64,000 bases of DNA from Halichondria panicea (taxonomy: Eukaryota; Porifera; Demospongiae; Suberitida; Halichondriidae): positions 3,414,201 to 3,478,200 of the forward strand of contig NC_087379.1 of NCBI RefSeq assembly GCF_963675165.1, written 5' to 3'. Of the stretch, positions 11,462 through 26,400 are shown in pieces. Both the position numbers and the translations under genes were made by a program. Position 1 is the stretch's first letter; every line of letters starts with the position of its first letter. The notes below the pieces were generated by a model that worked only from the letters and a program-made list of their open reading frames with translations, was not told the DNA's origin and ran no database searches.

Positions 11462-14400
11462 ATGGAGAACGGTGATGGTACACCACCCACCTATGAAGAG
11501 GCCTTCCCTCCTCTAGCCAACCCAACCTTCCCCCCCACCCCCACCCCAATGTTTGCAGCTGCCACTGGCAACGTCAGCAACGGAAGTGCTCAGTCTGCCT
11601 GGAGCATCAAGTCTATTCGCAGTACTAACATCACGCAGGTGAGTATTTCTTCATTTATTAAATAGAGGTGCGTAGGCGGCCACAGGTTATAGTACCGGTA
11701 GTCTGCTAGTGTTTTTGTCTATAGCTGTTTGTTTGTGTATTCAGAGTGTGCTCTACTGGATGCAATAAGCGCTGAGTTTACTGTATGGATAGCCTCAACG
11801 TCACACTTTTTAAACAGCTACGTGCTGCTTTAAGGCACTTCATTTCACATGTACACGTAGAGCCCTGTTTGTTTTCATTAAAAGCTCCAAATTTCTTTGC
11901 TGACTTTGCTGTGATCTATGTAGTCCCAGTGCTTCTATATACTGTGCACTACTTCAGCAAAATGCCGTTTTCAAAGCATTGCCATAGCATCACATTTTTA
12001 GCACGGATTGTACCTCTAGTTTTTATTGCCCCATGTATAGAACCTGAGAGTTTGCCTTCGAGTGTGTTGCTGGGTATGTACAGGTAAATGTGGTTGCCTG
12101 TGGTTAGGGGGCTGGCTTCTATTGGCCGTCCTCCATTAAATTAAAGAGTGACCCAGTCACTTGTGTATTTGATTGGGTTAATCCACCCCTCACTCTAACC
12201 ACTACAGTAGAAATATTCATTACCTTGTGGGAGAATGTTTTGTTGCCTGTCTGTGTTTATTGGGTGGGACGTAGCCTGTAGACACAAGAGTGTGCTATTT
12301 GTCTGTGCTTACAAAAGACTTTTAATTGCTTAATTTGTGGCCAAGTAACGTATACATACCCCTACCTAATTGTGTAGAACCAAATTTGTGAACACATGGC
12401 CAATGTGTGATACATATACACTTGTAAAATATTGAACTCCCTCTCTAGTTATGGGGTTCTGCATTGATTCGTTCCTCTTTCTTTCTCCTAAGGTTTTCCA
12501 CATCCCCATCGAAGAACGTCGCTACAACTTTGCAGATCCCTCATTTGGTGTTGGTTCGAGTCGCCAATCAGATATTGTGCTGGAGATCAAGGAACGAAGT
12601 GGCTGTGAGCACATTGAGATCAGCCAGTCAAAGGATCACAGCCTCTCTATCATGGTATCTGGAAAACCTTCAGCTGTTATCAACGCCAGGAATGAAGTTC
12701 TCTCCAAACTCCAGACACAAGTTAGTTCTGCCATGTACACATCTACATGTAGCTAGACATTTACACGTATTATTTGCTGAATGTGATTTTACCCAAAAGC
12801 CAGCATTTAGAGTACCCCCCCCCCCCCCCCCCCAGGCACATGTTGAGCTGAACATCCCCAAAGAGCACCACAAGTTTGTCATTGGAGGAAAAGGTCAGAA
12901 GTTGAAGAGCATTGAGGTAGCAACTGGAACCAAGGTCAAAGTCCCCAATGCTGATGACTCGTCTGATTTGGTCAAGATTGTGGGGACTCGTGAAGGTGTA
13001 GACAAGGCTAGACATCAAATACAAGTCATCTCTGATGAGCAGGTGAGATTAAGTGTGTAATATGCCACCTTAAATAAAAGCTACCATTGCGTTCCGTTTA
13101 ACTGTGTAAAAGTTTGCCGTACAAACAGAACAGAAACAAAAGGCTAGCTAGCTCATTTAAAATTAGATTGGTACGGAAATTAGTCCGTAATAACGATTGC
13201 ACGTGTTGCTGCATTATAACGCTCAGTAGCTAGCTGGCTACGATGTTAAAGAAATCATGCTGGTCAACTGTTTTACCAAACAAAGAATCTTCATCCTTCC
13301 CAGACATAGCTAAAGAGCCCCTAAGAAGTGAAGTCAAGTGAGCTAGTTACTGATACCGTAATTATAGCTGGTATATTTCGAGGGTATACACTTTCGCAGA
13401 AATGCTTTCACAGATTTATTCTAGAGACCCGAGGCCAGTTGAGTTGATTTACTACTGCCAACTTGCTCATTCCTTTTCCAGCCTTGCATATTGCAGTCTC
13501 CCCATAGCTTTTCAAATAATTATGCCACTGGATTTAGTGGCTGCATGTACCAGCATGTGAATATACATGTACATGTACATAGCTGACACCCGTTTTTTTC
13601 TTTTCGTAAAACACACTGTAAAATTTCCATCACTTAATGAAAATACCACTGTGAAACATTGAATGGTGAAACAGTGAATGTACATGTAATATCGGTGCTA
13701 TAGGGACCGTTCAGCTGTAACTCCATAAAACAGGAAATGCAAGTGGTACATGTAGGGCTACTGGTATATACAGAGGATTTCAAGTTGGCTAGTTGAAGTG
13801 CACTCAACCATGACCACACACTGTATGTTTCTTCCGCAATTAGTGCTCATGGTTGACTGCACTTCAAACTTTTAACTTATGCCAACCAACCTGAAATCCT
13901 CCATAGTATATCTTAGTGCTTTCTGTGATTTGAATAAAGTGTCAACCCTGTGTAAATTAGCTATATTCAATCAAATGGGTGCTAAATGTGGTTATGCACA
14001 TGTCAACATAGTTAGCACTCGTGTTCACTATATAGAGCTATTCAAGTGTTAAGCAGTGAACTGAGAAACTGACAATCTTTGGTTGTAAGATCATTTGATG
14101 AGGCTTTTTTTGCTGCTTTACCTACCTCATGATCACCTATACCAACACTTTGAAATAAACGTTGAGATACACTTTAAGTTGCCAAGCAGTGAATTACATT
14201 GCATTACAAAACTATTAGTTATGTACTTATCCCCACATCCACACGCACATACTTGTAGGCTAAATTGGCTTTTGAGCGACTGGAAATCGAGCACGAGTAC
14301 CATCCATTCATCATGGGTCCCAACAACTCATTGCTGAAGCAGCTTATTGAGAGCACTGGGGCTCGTATCAACATGCCCCCTCTCTCCATGAAGAAGAGTG

Positions 14401-17400
14401 AGATCAGTGTGGCGGGGGACAAAGACTGTGTGGCTAATGCTGTGGCCAAACTCAAGAAGATGAGGTCCGAATTGGTAAGTTTTCGTTTCTTTATGGTACA
14501 GTAGGACATAATATTATTATACAGTAGGAATTGATATTATGTACAGTGCAACAACCAAAGAAAGTAGTTATTTATACCATTCTATCAAACAAATAAAGTT
14601 ATGTGCGACGTGTGCTCCCACAGTTACTTGCACTGGTAAGTTGTGTTGTAATAAAGAATAATGGCGGCCGTCCATCCGCTTGCAAATTGAGAAACAATAA
14701 ATCCACTTTGCCTGCATGGCCTTATGCATGAATAATTAAAGTTTTAGCTATTGAGAGGAGCTACAGGACAAAATGTAAAGATAGTAATTCCAACCGTTGG
14801 TGAGCAAAATACGAGTGGAAACTTGCAGCAAATAATTGTACACTGTCTGTCTATATAAGTAGTAGTGTACATGTAATATGTTAAGGGTATAATTATTATA
14901 ATAGACAAACAAGCAGAAAAATCTCTCTTACTGGTTGTTTTCTGTGGGCTTCCTGAGCGTTGTAACAATCAATTCGTGGAAATTTATCAAGCACATGGTA
15001 GCACAGAATGCAAATTCAACTAAACTAAAGTGGCCATTGTCATGCACAGCTAGTTATTGTAAATGAGCATGGCAGCGAGCACTTCCGTCCCAAACAGCTG
15101 AAAGAGCTAATTAACTTCCTAACTCGTGAAAGAATTATTAACCAAAACAAGACTCCTCTATGTTCACCGAAATGTAAAAAAATAAGAAATGTATACTCTC
15201 TAGTCTTTGGTTGTTATTGCATGAGTGTTAGCCTCGATTCCAGGCCGCTCTCAATTGAGAAAGACGGCCTGGTACTGCGCATGCGTCAATTGCCCCCAAG
15301 AATCTTGGGGGTCAAGATATCACTCAGTATATTGTATATTTTACAATGATGACATTGCACAAATCAGCAGAATAACACAGATACTTGCAACATTTATGGC
15401 CTAGACTAGTGACTAGTTTAGTTGTGATGGCTTCTACTTCTCTTCTGCTTTTGCTCACGCTCTCTCCAGTGTTGAAAAGTCAGGTTTCGTCGTCTTGTAC
15501 TGTGGTAGTGTGGGGGCATTTTTCTGTCAGTACCAACCGGCTCTGGTAAGTCCACTTGTTTCTAGACGCTTGTTTGATACCATCTCAGTAAGATCAGTGC
15601 TCCTCGTATTAGCCTAGAGTTGTGATCAAAGAGTTTTACTAACAAATTTACTATTGAATCCACCCACGCGCAAACGGTGGTTACCAGGCCCTCTAGTGAG
15701 AGGGGCTGGGATCGAGGCTACATGAGTGTGTAAGTGGTGCACGGTATACAGTAATGTGTATAATTATGTACACATATTGAAGTGTATATGCATGCACATA
15801 CTGAAGGTATATATGTGTACACACACTGAAAAGTGCAATATATGGACATATTCTTGTAATGCGAAACTTGAAGTCAGTATTCCCAATTTGGCAGAGGCGT
15901 AGTTGTTCGACTGTGTCTGTAGAGGTGAAGAAAACGCAACACAAGTATGTGGTTGGTCCCAGAGCCCATGTCCTGCACGAGATTCTTCAGACCAGTGGAG
16001 TGTGGGTGGAGGTGCCTCCCTCTGAGTCTGACTCAAACACTATCACTCTCAGGGGACCACAGGAAAAGCTCGGACAGGCACTTACTCTGGTAAGAAATGA
16101 GGATCGATACATGCATGGATACACATTGCTATAATATAGTGATACGATTATTCCATTAGCCGAGGCACCTGCATGTACATACCCTAACACACATGTAGGT
16201 TATAATTATACATGTATAGTTTTTATATCCCTAACTTGTATATTCGCTATACCACTTCAAATCAAACCTGCATGTACATGTACATGTATGAGAGAACGTT
16301 CGACTTATTGTGTTTCTTATTCTGTGTGTAGGTCTATGAGAGAGCCAACAGTGTTGTCGTTGAAGAAGTGCATGCTCGCAGCTGGCTCCATCGCTTCATC
16401 ATTGGGCGCAAGGGACAGAATGTCCAGAAGATTACTCAGGACCTACCCAAGGTGCATGTGGAGTTTAACTCAGACCTTGATAAGATCATACTGGAGGGAC
16501 CACCTGACCAAGTGCAACAAGCCAAGGAAGCGTTTGAAACCTTCACTGATGACTTGGTAAATAGTTTCTACGAAAGTAACATGCATACATGTACTTCTAA
16601 AGCTTAGTTTTAGTTGCATGTGATGAGCCGTCTGATACATAACTATACTTCAAGTATTGGCTTTGGTCACTTACGTTACTGGCATTTTGTGAGAAATTTC
16701 TCTGTGGTACATCAGCATACGTACACATGTAGCTAACTAACTGGTCCATGACAACTGTATGACACTGTACAAATGTAGTTAACATTCTGAGATTATTCTG
16801 TTACATGCAGTTTATTTTATAGCTACAGCATAACCTCTTTTTCTGCTTGTAGGAGGCCACCATGGACTTTGCTGAGATTCATGTGGACCAGAAGTACCAT
16901 CGCCATATCATCGGGAAGGGTGGTGCTAGTGGTGAGTTCATTTACATGGGCTCTCTGTTGCTATTTTGCAAACCTCGTCTACGCCTCCATGTTGGTAGAA
17001 AATGTGTAACAGACTTGAAACGAATAGTGTTTTATTTCCATAGTGTGTTGTGTTGTACTGCTGGCATGTGGTGTTTATTGTTGTAGTGAACCGCATCAAG
17101 ACTGAAACTGGGACCTCCATCATCATCCCCCCCGATTCTGAGAAGAATGACACCATACGTATCGAAGGAGACCCCATGGGAGTCAAGGCTGCCAAGTCCA
17201 TGCTCCTTGAAATGGGTGCCAAAATGGTACACAACTAGCGATATTAATCGTAGAACTATCTACCATAGAAACTGTGAATTGTTAGCGCTTGCTTGATTAT
17301 TCATTCACAATGATTAAGTATGGCGCGTCTATGCTGTGCAATATTATCGTGCATATGAGTAATGTAATGTGAATTGTTGTTCGTTTTGCAGGAGAATGAG

Positions 17401-20400
17401 CGCTCCAAGGATCTGATCATTGAGCACCGGTTCCACAAGCAAATCATTGGCACCAAGGGTGAGAAGATCAAGGAAATCAGAGATCGGTTCAATGGAGTGC
17501 AGGTATATTGTAGGGCATATTTTGTACCGTGTGCATTTATGATCCAACAAGTATTTGGCCAAATGGTATTTTCTAGAGCAATGATCTTTACCCATCACAA
17601 CGTAGTTTGTAGGCAGACGCTATGTTTTATCTTCCTCATTTTCAGGTTGCATTTTCGGACCCTGGTGACAAAAAAGATGTGGTAACTCTGCGAGGACCCA
17701 GGGAGGACGTGGATAAGTGTGCTACTTATCTCAAAAAGCTCTACGTGGACCTGGTATGCTTTTTGGTTCCATGTACAATCATGTACACATTGTGCTCAAA
17801 TTATGGCAAAGACTTCCTTTTTAACATTATTCCCATGCCTAAATAACTTCTATAGGTCACTTTATGTATAGTTATTTAACGTACATTACATGTAAACTCT
17901 GAGGCTAGCTAAGTTGTAGAGTGTAGAGTGTAGAGTTTTTTTATGCATACACGTGTTCAGTATAATGTTCATGCCTTGCAATTGCCACATCATCAGGTTT
18001 GGTACATAGGATCATTGTGTTAATAAAAAGTTATGATTTTGGTTCCGCGATGTAAAATACTGCACAGCGAATCTATTCACTAACTCGATATTTCAGGTTG
18101 CATCTAACTATCGGGAGGAAGTTCGGATCTTCAAAAAGTTCCATGGTAGTGTGATTGGCAAGGGTGGAGCCACTCTCCGCAAGATTCGTGAAGACACTGA
18201 CACCAAGGTCGATCTCCCGGGTGAGTCCAGCGAGAGTGACATCATTGTCATCACTGGACGCAAAGAGAATGTGCAGAAAGCACGTGCTAGGATACTGGAC
18301 ATCGAAAAAGAAATGGTAAGTGGATGTGATTTTAAGTATTCTGATTACAAATGTAAACTGATGAATAGTGGTGTGTGTCATTCGAGTACTGTGTTGTAGC
18401 TGCTCAACTTGGTGAGCTTTGAAAAAAAAAAATTTCCATTTGGCACCATTTACATGTGCTGAACCATTTTCCTGTTGTTGACTGCAGGCTTCTATAGTTG
18501 ACATGACAGTGACTATCCCCCACCGACTGCACAACTCCATCATTGGGCCAAAGGGCAAGCTTGTGCGTAGTGTGATGGATGAGTGTGGTGGTGTTCGAAT
18601 CGTCTTTCCCTCTTCCGAGTCTGGGAGTGACAAAGTCAAGCTGCATGGGCCCAAGGAGGACGTGGAGAAGGCCAACATCATGCTACTGGAACTGGCTGAT
18701 GAGCAGGTGGGTAGAACACATGTGTGCTTACTGGTGTCTTCTATAACTAGAGCATTGAAGTGCTAACCCTCGGCTGTTGACATAAATAACTATAAAAACC
18801 GGAGGAGTGTTATACAAGAGTATATAATAGAACTTGCACTTGACCAGCTCTACACGTGGTTATAAGTTTATGATAGCGAGAGAGTATCGAACATAGGCAT
18901 ACTGTACATCAGATGTATGCAGGCGAAGAGTAACGTGACCTCCTGTATCTGTCAGGAATTTGCACACTGACCAATCCAAGTGTAGGTGATGTAATCTACT
19001 CTCTTGGTAGATTACATCACCCACACATGGATTGGTCAGTGTGCAAATTCCAAGCTTGTATTCTAGGTTTCTCCCTTTTCCATTGCTCCTGGTACGGGAT
19101 CACTTCAGCTGCAAATACATATCTCAAATAAAGGCCACGTGTTTAGTTAAACCATGCAGCCAACGTGCAAGTTTAGCCTTTGGTTGCTTTTATTAGGCAA
19201 CAAAGCGTTAACTTCAAAATCTGCCACATTTAACACTAGTACATGTAAGTTGTTGTGTGAAGGCTATCCATGCTGTAAATGCAGTGCTGTGGCATCCAGG
19301 TGAGTACACTCAGATGTCACACACAAACAAACTAGAGCACTAAAGTGCAAACCTTCGGCTGGTGACAAGAAACCAGAGGAGTGGTATAATGCTGTGAATG
19401 TAGATGTATGACTAATGAGATAGCACAGCAACTCAGGAGCAATAAAACTTAGCACAGCAACTCAGGAGCAATAAAACTTAACCAGACTGGAGACATGCTG
19501 AAACATTTGAGAACAGAGTTTTAGTGATACATGTACATGTACATATGAGACTAGGATCACCAGCAAAGTAGAGAAGTATGGCTCCTGGTCCAGAGTCAGC
19601 AAAGAAGCCTCCCGAGACAACAAACCAGTCACAATTCTAGCTTTCTACTCTAGTGACCCTTTTCCATTGTTCCTGGTACAGGATCACTTCAGCTGCGAAT
19701 AATTAGTAATTATGTAGATCTACCTCGAATAAAAGTTGCATGTAGAGCTGGTCAAAGTGCAAGTTCAAACTTTTACTCACTTTTATACGACAACGAAGCT
19801 TTAACATCGAACTCTGCCTTTGATAACTTGTTGTGTGAAGGCTATCCTAGCCTCCTTTACTGGCCTCCCCTGAAAAGAAGGGCTGCTACTGACTGCTTAA
19901 TTGCGTATGCGCGATATTTTTCCCGTATAATTTCCTGAATTTATCAAGAGAAAATAATCATACACAGCTAGAGCTATATATAACTAGCTAGCTAGAGACA
20001 GAGCTGTAGGAGCTATTTTCTTTCTGATACGGTCAGTACTAGACTTTTCACCAAAGTTAGTATTAGATGGGCGTGGCCTGTCCATACTATAGAAACTGGA
20101 TTATTAGCGCTTACTTGATTATAAGCGTATCTTTATTTTAAGCGCATGCTCAACTGCAGGCTTTTTATACTCGAATTGAAGCGCTTTTCCAATTATGTCT
20201 ATGAGCTTGTACAGTGCAGGATAGCTATATAGCTGCAGGATAGCTATATAGCTGATGATATCTACCTTGTCTGATCATGCTGAGAGAATGTGAGACATGG
20301 ATGAGGACCTATTACAAGTTCCTGGTCAATATGATATAATATGAATTTCAATGATGTAAATAAACTGTAAAATGAACTGTAACATAATAGTAGATCAGGT

Positions 20401-23400
20401 TAGGGTTACCTGCTTTCCTTGCTTGCTCACTTTCTAGCCAGCTTGCGAGTCGGCACTCATCACAGAGACATCTGGTTGCTGGGTGGGGCTCAAAATGACT
20501 GCGTTATAGGCGCATTCTCGAATATAAGCGTATAGAGCTCTGTTATTGACCCCAAAAGCGCATGCGCTAATAATCCAGTTTCTACGGTAGGCTATTTGTC
20601 AGCTTTTACCCCGTTCAGACGATTGTCATCCACACTGTTGCTGGCTGTGAGTCTTTTGTTAACATACATGTAGCAGGCTAAGGGTAGCTATCAGAATACT
20701 ATCAGATGGGCTAGAAACCTTCAATCGAACTTTCTGTCTACTTCCTTCAATCCACTTCCGTTCGTTGTGATGTCATTGTTGTACTGACCATAAACGTTGT
20801 TATCCGGATCCGCCAGATACCGGCGGATGGTTAACACATGCGCAAGCAGTCGATACCAGGCCCACTTCCCTGATTGAAGTGCGGCCTGGGATCGAGGCTA
20901 AGGCTATCCATGCTGTAAACGCAGTGCTATGGCATCCAGATAAGCAGACTCAGATTACAAACGGACAAACGAACAAACAAACCAACCAACTACTATACCC
21001 GTGGCCGCCCACTTGTGCCTTGGGTAATTATGGTGATTACTTGTATTGTACAGTGTATAGTGTAATAGCCACATGTACATGTACTCTATGTACAAATTTT
21101 ATTGTCCTTATAAATCTTTTTTTAACTGTTCAGGCGGAAGAAAATCATACTATTGAGATAACTTGCAAGCCTAGCTATCACCGATTCCTCATTGGTCGTG
21201 GAGGTGCCAACATTCGCAAAGTACGGGACAAATTTGGAGCCCGAGTGATGTTCCCCCAGAAGTCAAGTGAAGAGGACTGTGATGTGGTGACCATCATCGG
21301 TCGGAAGGAAAAGGCTGAAGCTGCCAAAGAACACCTGCTACAGCTCATTCAAGATCTGGTGAGTGTTAGACAGCTAGCTTCTGATTGACAGTTTTGATTT
21401 GATGATCTTTACCTAATGTGTTTATTATTCATACAAGTGGGCTTTGCATCTCATTGACCTACTAGTAACTACAATACCTATATAATTATCAGTTTACGCT
21501 TGTCCAAAGAAGCATGCTTCTATTATTTACGGTAGCAGTCAATATTTTTTTTATAGGTCGTGTTCCGTTTACGTTGTGCGCATGTAGCTCATGTAAAGCA
21601 TTTCCTTTTTGACGGCATTTTAAAAGCGTTGAAATTTATCACACGGTTACACGTTACAAGAACGGCAGTTAAAAATGACACTCCAAGTGACAATTCTACA
21701 GTGTAGTCATCTCGGGTACCGTAATGTACGTACACATGGCTACATGTTGGTTGCTTAGCTTTTCAACATAATCTATATGTCTAGCTATGAGCTTAGACCA
21801 ACAACAAAATAATGCATGCTTGCAATCTTCATAATTATGTTCGTTAATTTCAAAGACTTGCATTATTTAAGCTAACCAGCTCTTATTAAACAGTAGCCCT
21901 TACTTGCATGATAGCTAGGCGTGGACAGAGCTACGTTTGAGATCAGTTAATGCACAATTATCGAGAGTATTGTGTCATGTTACACAGTATTACTAGTGTG
22001 CTATGCATGTACTACACAAATGAATGAAACGTTAACGTTTGAGCGCTACTGTACAAAGTCATGACTGTAGTACATACAGTACATGTACACGTATTGTCAT
22101 TGATTGACATCCCTGAATTTGTTGTCTAGGCCTGTGTCATTATTACATGTACATGTATAGTAGTGATGAGTGCATGACTTTACACGTTATTTGCCCACAC
22201 TAGGATAACGTTGTTGAGGCCGAAATTGATGTGGATCCCAAGCATCATCGTCACTTTGTTCAGAGGAGGGGACAGGTTAGAATAATTATACATGTTTCCA
22301 TCTCTGTTTTACCATCCTTTGCTAAGCAACAACAGCTTGCTTTTCAGTCCTATAGTCTAAGCTCAAATTTTGTCCAAACACCTTGAAACAGCTACACTAG
22401 TCCTTTAAAGAATGAAAAATGTCATATTATTCTCTAGCCTCGATTCCAGGCCGCACTGAAGATGGGCCTGGTATCGACTGTTTGCGCATGCGCTACCTAT
22501 TACCCAGAAACGGGTAATTTGTATAACATCGTATATGCTCAGTAAAACAATGATGTCACAACGAACGGAAGTGGATTGAAGAAAGTAGATAGAAGTTCAA
22601 TTGTGAAGGTTTCTAGCCTATCTGATAGCATTTCTAATAGCTACCCTTAGCCTGCTATGTTATCAAAAGACTCACAAGCCTGCAACAGTGTGGATGACAA
22701 TCGTCTGAACGGAGTGAAGGCTGACAATAGCCTATATGGACAGGCCACGCCCATCTGCTACTAACCTTGGTGAAAGTCTACATGTAGATTCTATCAGAAA
22801 GAAATAGTTGCTGCAACCAAACGTACAGCTCTGTCTCTAGCTAGCTAGCTATATAGCTCTGTGTATGACTTTAATAATATTATGAATTTATATTCTTTGT
22901 CTGTATACTTATTTAAGATATTTTTTCTGGTAAAATTCTGTTTAACGGGAGACTTTACGGGGAAATTGTCCAATAATTTGCGCATGCGCTAGCAGTCAGT
23001 AGCAGGCCTCCTTGTTGAGGCCTTGTGAGGGAGGTTAATTATTCTCTTGATTCCCCAAAAAATGGAAACATCTTCCCACATCAGATAGTAAACAGTACAT
23101 AATTATGTCATTATACTGCGTATTATATTGCATGTCATCAAAACTGTTTGTGGTGTCTAAAATAATTATCAGCTGATATTTATTAGCATTACTCATGCAT
23201 TGTGCAATACTATATTATTGTCTGCTGATAACTGAGTGCAGTGCACATTTTTTGAAATATTTACTCACATTTCACTGTGTGACAACTAATTATTAGCTCT
23301 TTGTTTATTTTTTGTGTACATGTAGCTTTTTATATGTGTACAGATATGCTGCTATATTAGAGGAAGAATTGGGAATTTTATATTTGGAAGCGAGGTGTTG

Positions 23401-26400
23401 AGCAATATGCCTGCTAATTTGATTCGGAATTTGTAAACAGGAAATACCTCTGTGAAACCTATCCATTTGATCCTTGCACATTTGACGCTTTGTGTTGGTA
23501 CTGTAGGTAAGGGTCCTTTTATAACTTTGATTAGATTTACCGTTTCATACATGTCTTTGTGTTATCTATTATTGTTCACCCCCCTGAAGTGTTATAGTCT
23601 GGTTAGTGGTGGTGTCCTGCTAGCCCTGACTTTAAGATCTCCGTAACCTTGGTTAATGTGCTCAGAACTCCCTCATGTTTGTACACGTAAATGTATAGTT
23701 CTCAAAATAAAGCTCTGGACCAAAGAGAGTACTGGATGTATATTATCATTATGAGCCTCGTTTCAAGATGGGTTGCACAAAGTTATGTGCCTATATATAC
23801 CCCTACAGATGAACTAAAATTTTACATGCCTTGTGTTGTGACAGTGGCATTGTGGCAAGGTTGTATATTTATAGCATACATGTACATATAGTTCATTGTA
23901 ATTTTTTTATTTCATAGCAAGCTTACAGTGTATGTGTTGTCAATGATTATGGTGTGGATCAGAGATACATACAGTAAGTCTTACTCGGGGCACAAAAACT
24001 GTATTTGTCATTAATGCAACACTTTAAAGTCACATTAGGAACTGTTTGCTTAGCTGATGCTGTTACGTTTGTTATAAGAATGAGCTTATGTGCTCACACT
24101 AAACTAATGTTTATCTTCCTACACAAAGTGTACTGGTGTGTGTGTTGTAGCAGTTAGTCTAACCTCCTGCACAAGCTGTTACCATGTCAATCATTTGTTT
24201 GCTTTTGACTAGTAACTGATTATCCAACACCTGTCCCTTGGGTTGTTAAGCCTTACTGTGCTATTTAAGCTTCTTTGTGGGTGGAAAACAAGTTTACTGT
24301 CTCTGTTTTGTTCAGAGAATCCTTCGTTGGATTCTGTGTAGATATTTTAGTTTGAAGCCTTCACACGGTTATCTCTGTCTATAAAAATTGAAAGCTTATG
24401 CAACCAAAGATCCTAAACATTTTGTTGATGGCAATTGTATGTTGTGTGTTTAACTGACCACAAAACAGAAAGATATCATTTCATAAAGGCTCTAAATTGA
24501 AGCTACGGGGATTGTCATTGTTTTGTTGTGGTAGACTAGTGGTTTAAACGGTGGTATAAGTGTTCTCACACGAGGTTACTGAGGGACCTTTCTGCTGTTT
24601 ATTGTGGATATATTCCACCACATGTGTTTTGTGTGTTTTTGCTGCAATGACTTAATTTAAAGCTGGTTGGGTTGCACGATGTCTGTCTAGTAGCCAGGCA
24701 TCGAGTCTTGTACATGTGTTTCATTTCTTAGCTGGAAGTGGCTTGCTCTGTGGCTGTTCCAAATTCATTAGGATATGAAACTACATGTATGCTGTTAAGT
24801 CATACTTGACATTGTAAACTCAACTTCCAGGAGGAATTAGGGAAAGCACAATGATGTTCAATGCATGATTAAGCCACTGCTATGTCTATGATACATGTAC
24901 ATTGTGTGCATTATTAATTATAATTTATGTACATGTTGTGGTAGTAAAATTCCCCCAATCTCTTGTATTAGACTTGGCGAAAGGTATATGTACATGTATA
25001 CATACTTGTACCTGTCTACTTATGTACATGTAGCGCCTACAAGGCCTGTGACGAGGAAAATAGCCAGTACACCGTCCTAACCAGTGCATCCTCCCTGTGT
25101 GTTAATGGTCTCAATATTATAGTCCCTCTTTCCCACAAGATACACTTTTAATGTTTAGCTTCCTTATTTAAAATACAGGCTCAACCTCTCCGTGCTATAG
25201 CACCCCTTGAGAGGAAATGAATGTTTGTCTATCATCCTAAGCCAATCTTGTGGAGGGATATGGGGGCTGATCCTCGCAGACCATGTTTTGGGATAATTGT
25301 GGTTATCATTGTGAAATTGAGAGTTGTCTAGGTTAAGTGTAGCTCATATCTTCATGTGGCCCTGGGTTTGTTTGTGTTGTGGGTGAATTCTTGTCGAGAA
25401 CATCCCAAAGCATGTGTTTTATGGAGATGCCCTCTTTCAAGTTAGCCAGCCGTCAACATTCTAGTTTAGTACATAGCGGTCATGTTCAACTGTGTAGTTA
25501 AGTCCACTTAGTGGTGTACCTTTGTATATTATTTTATCTGCAATGTTTATGCAGTGCAAATTGAGTACAAGCAGTTTAGTCTTATCTTAAAAGGGTTATA
25601 GATAGAATTTGTTTGCGTAGCCCTTTTGAGCATATCTTGTCTTTTATCTGCTGATCGATAAGTGGAGTGTGGGTGCAATTAAAATGTATTGATAAGCTGT
25701 ACAGATTTTCAGTTTGCAGGCATGTGTAATGTACGGTGTGCATGCTAAATTAGCACTTGTTAAAATTGCTGACGTTTTCAGCCATTATTATGTTACTACT
25801 AACGCATGTCCCAGTTTGTGTAGCCATATGTGAAAGATTACAAGTGACCGCAATTATCCTCTTGTTGTTTTCCTCCAGTTGTTATGGTTATCTAAGAATG
25901 AAAAGACAGCTATAATAAGCAAAATTCTGTCTTGTTATCCCAAACAACCAGATGTGGACTATGTTTGCTTATGAAACACCTGTACTTAGAAATCACAACA
26001 GGTGGACATTACATAAACAGTTTTGATTTCTTTAGCAAACATTTTGTTGTCGATAGGTGGCTTCAATAAACTTTACAGTTTTGTACCTTTTAGGCCTGTT
26101 ATCGGAAACTTCTCAGGATTATTGGTTTCCCAGTTTATGTTAGTAGTTTAGATTGGTGACTGTCTACTCTGTCTCTTGTCTGTGAGCATGTGGCATATGA
26201 TACCACATTCACCCACTCGAGTGCTGCCCCCACAAACCCTGTTTTTGACCTTATCACAATCTAAACTGTTAGCTGGGTAAATTATAGCTGGTGTATCTAC
26301 AACCCATACTTACATACATCCTGTACTTACACACCTCATACATATACAGTTGATTCGTGAGATCTCCGAAGAGAATGGAAATGTGGTCATCTCTTTTCCA

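Noticed and set aside
12670-13024. Minus-strand frames opposite vigilin exons
   Set aside because: They are antisense shadows of KH exons whose plus-strand reading is clearly the conserved one.
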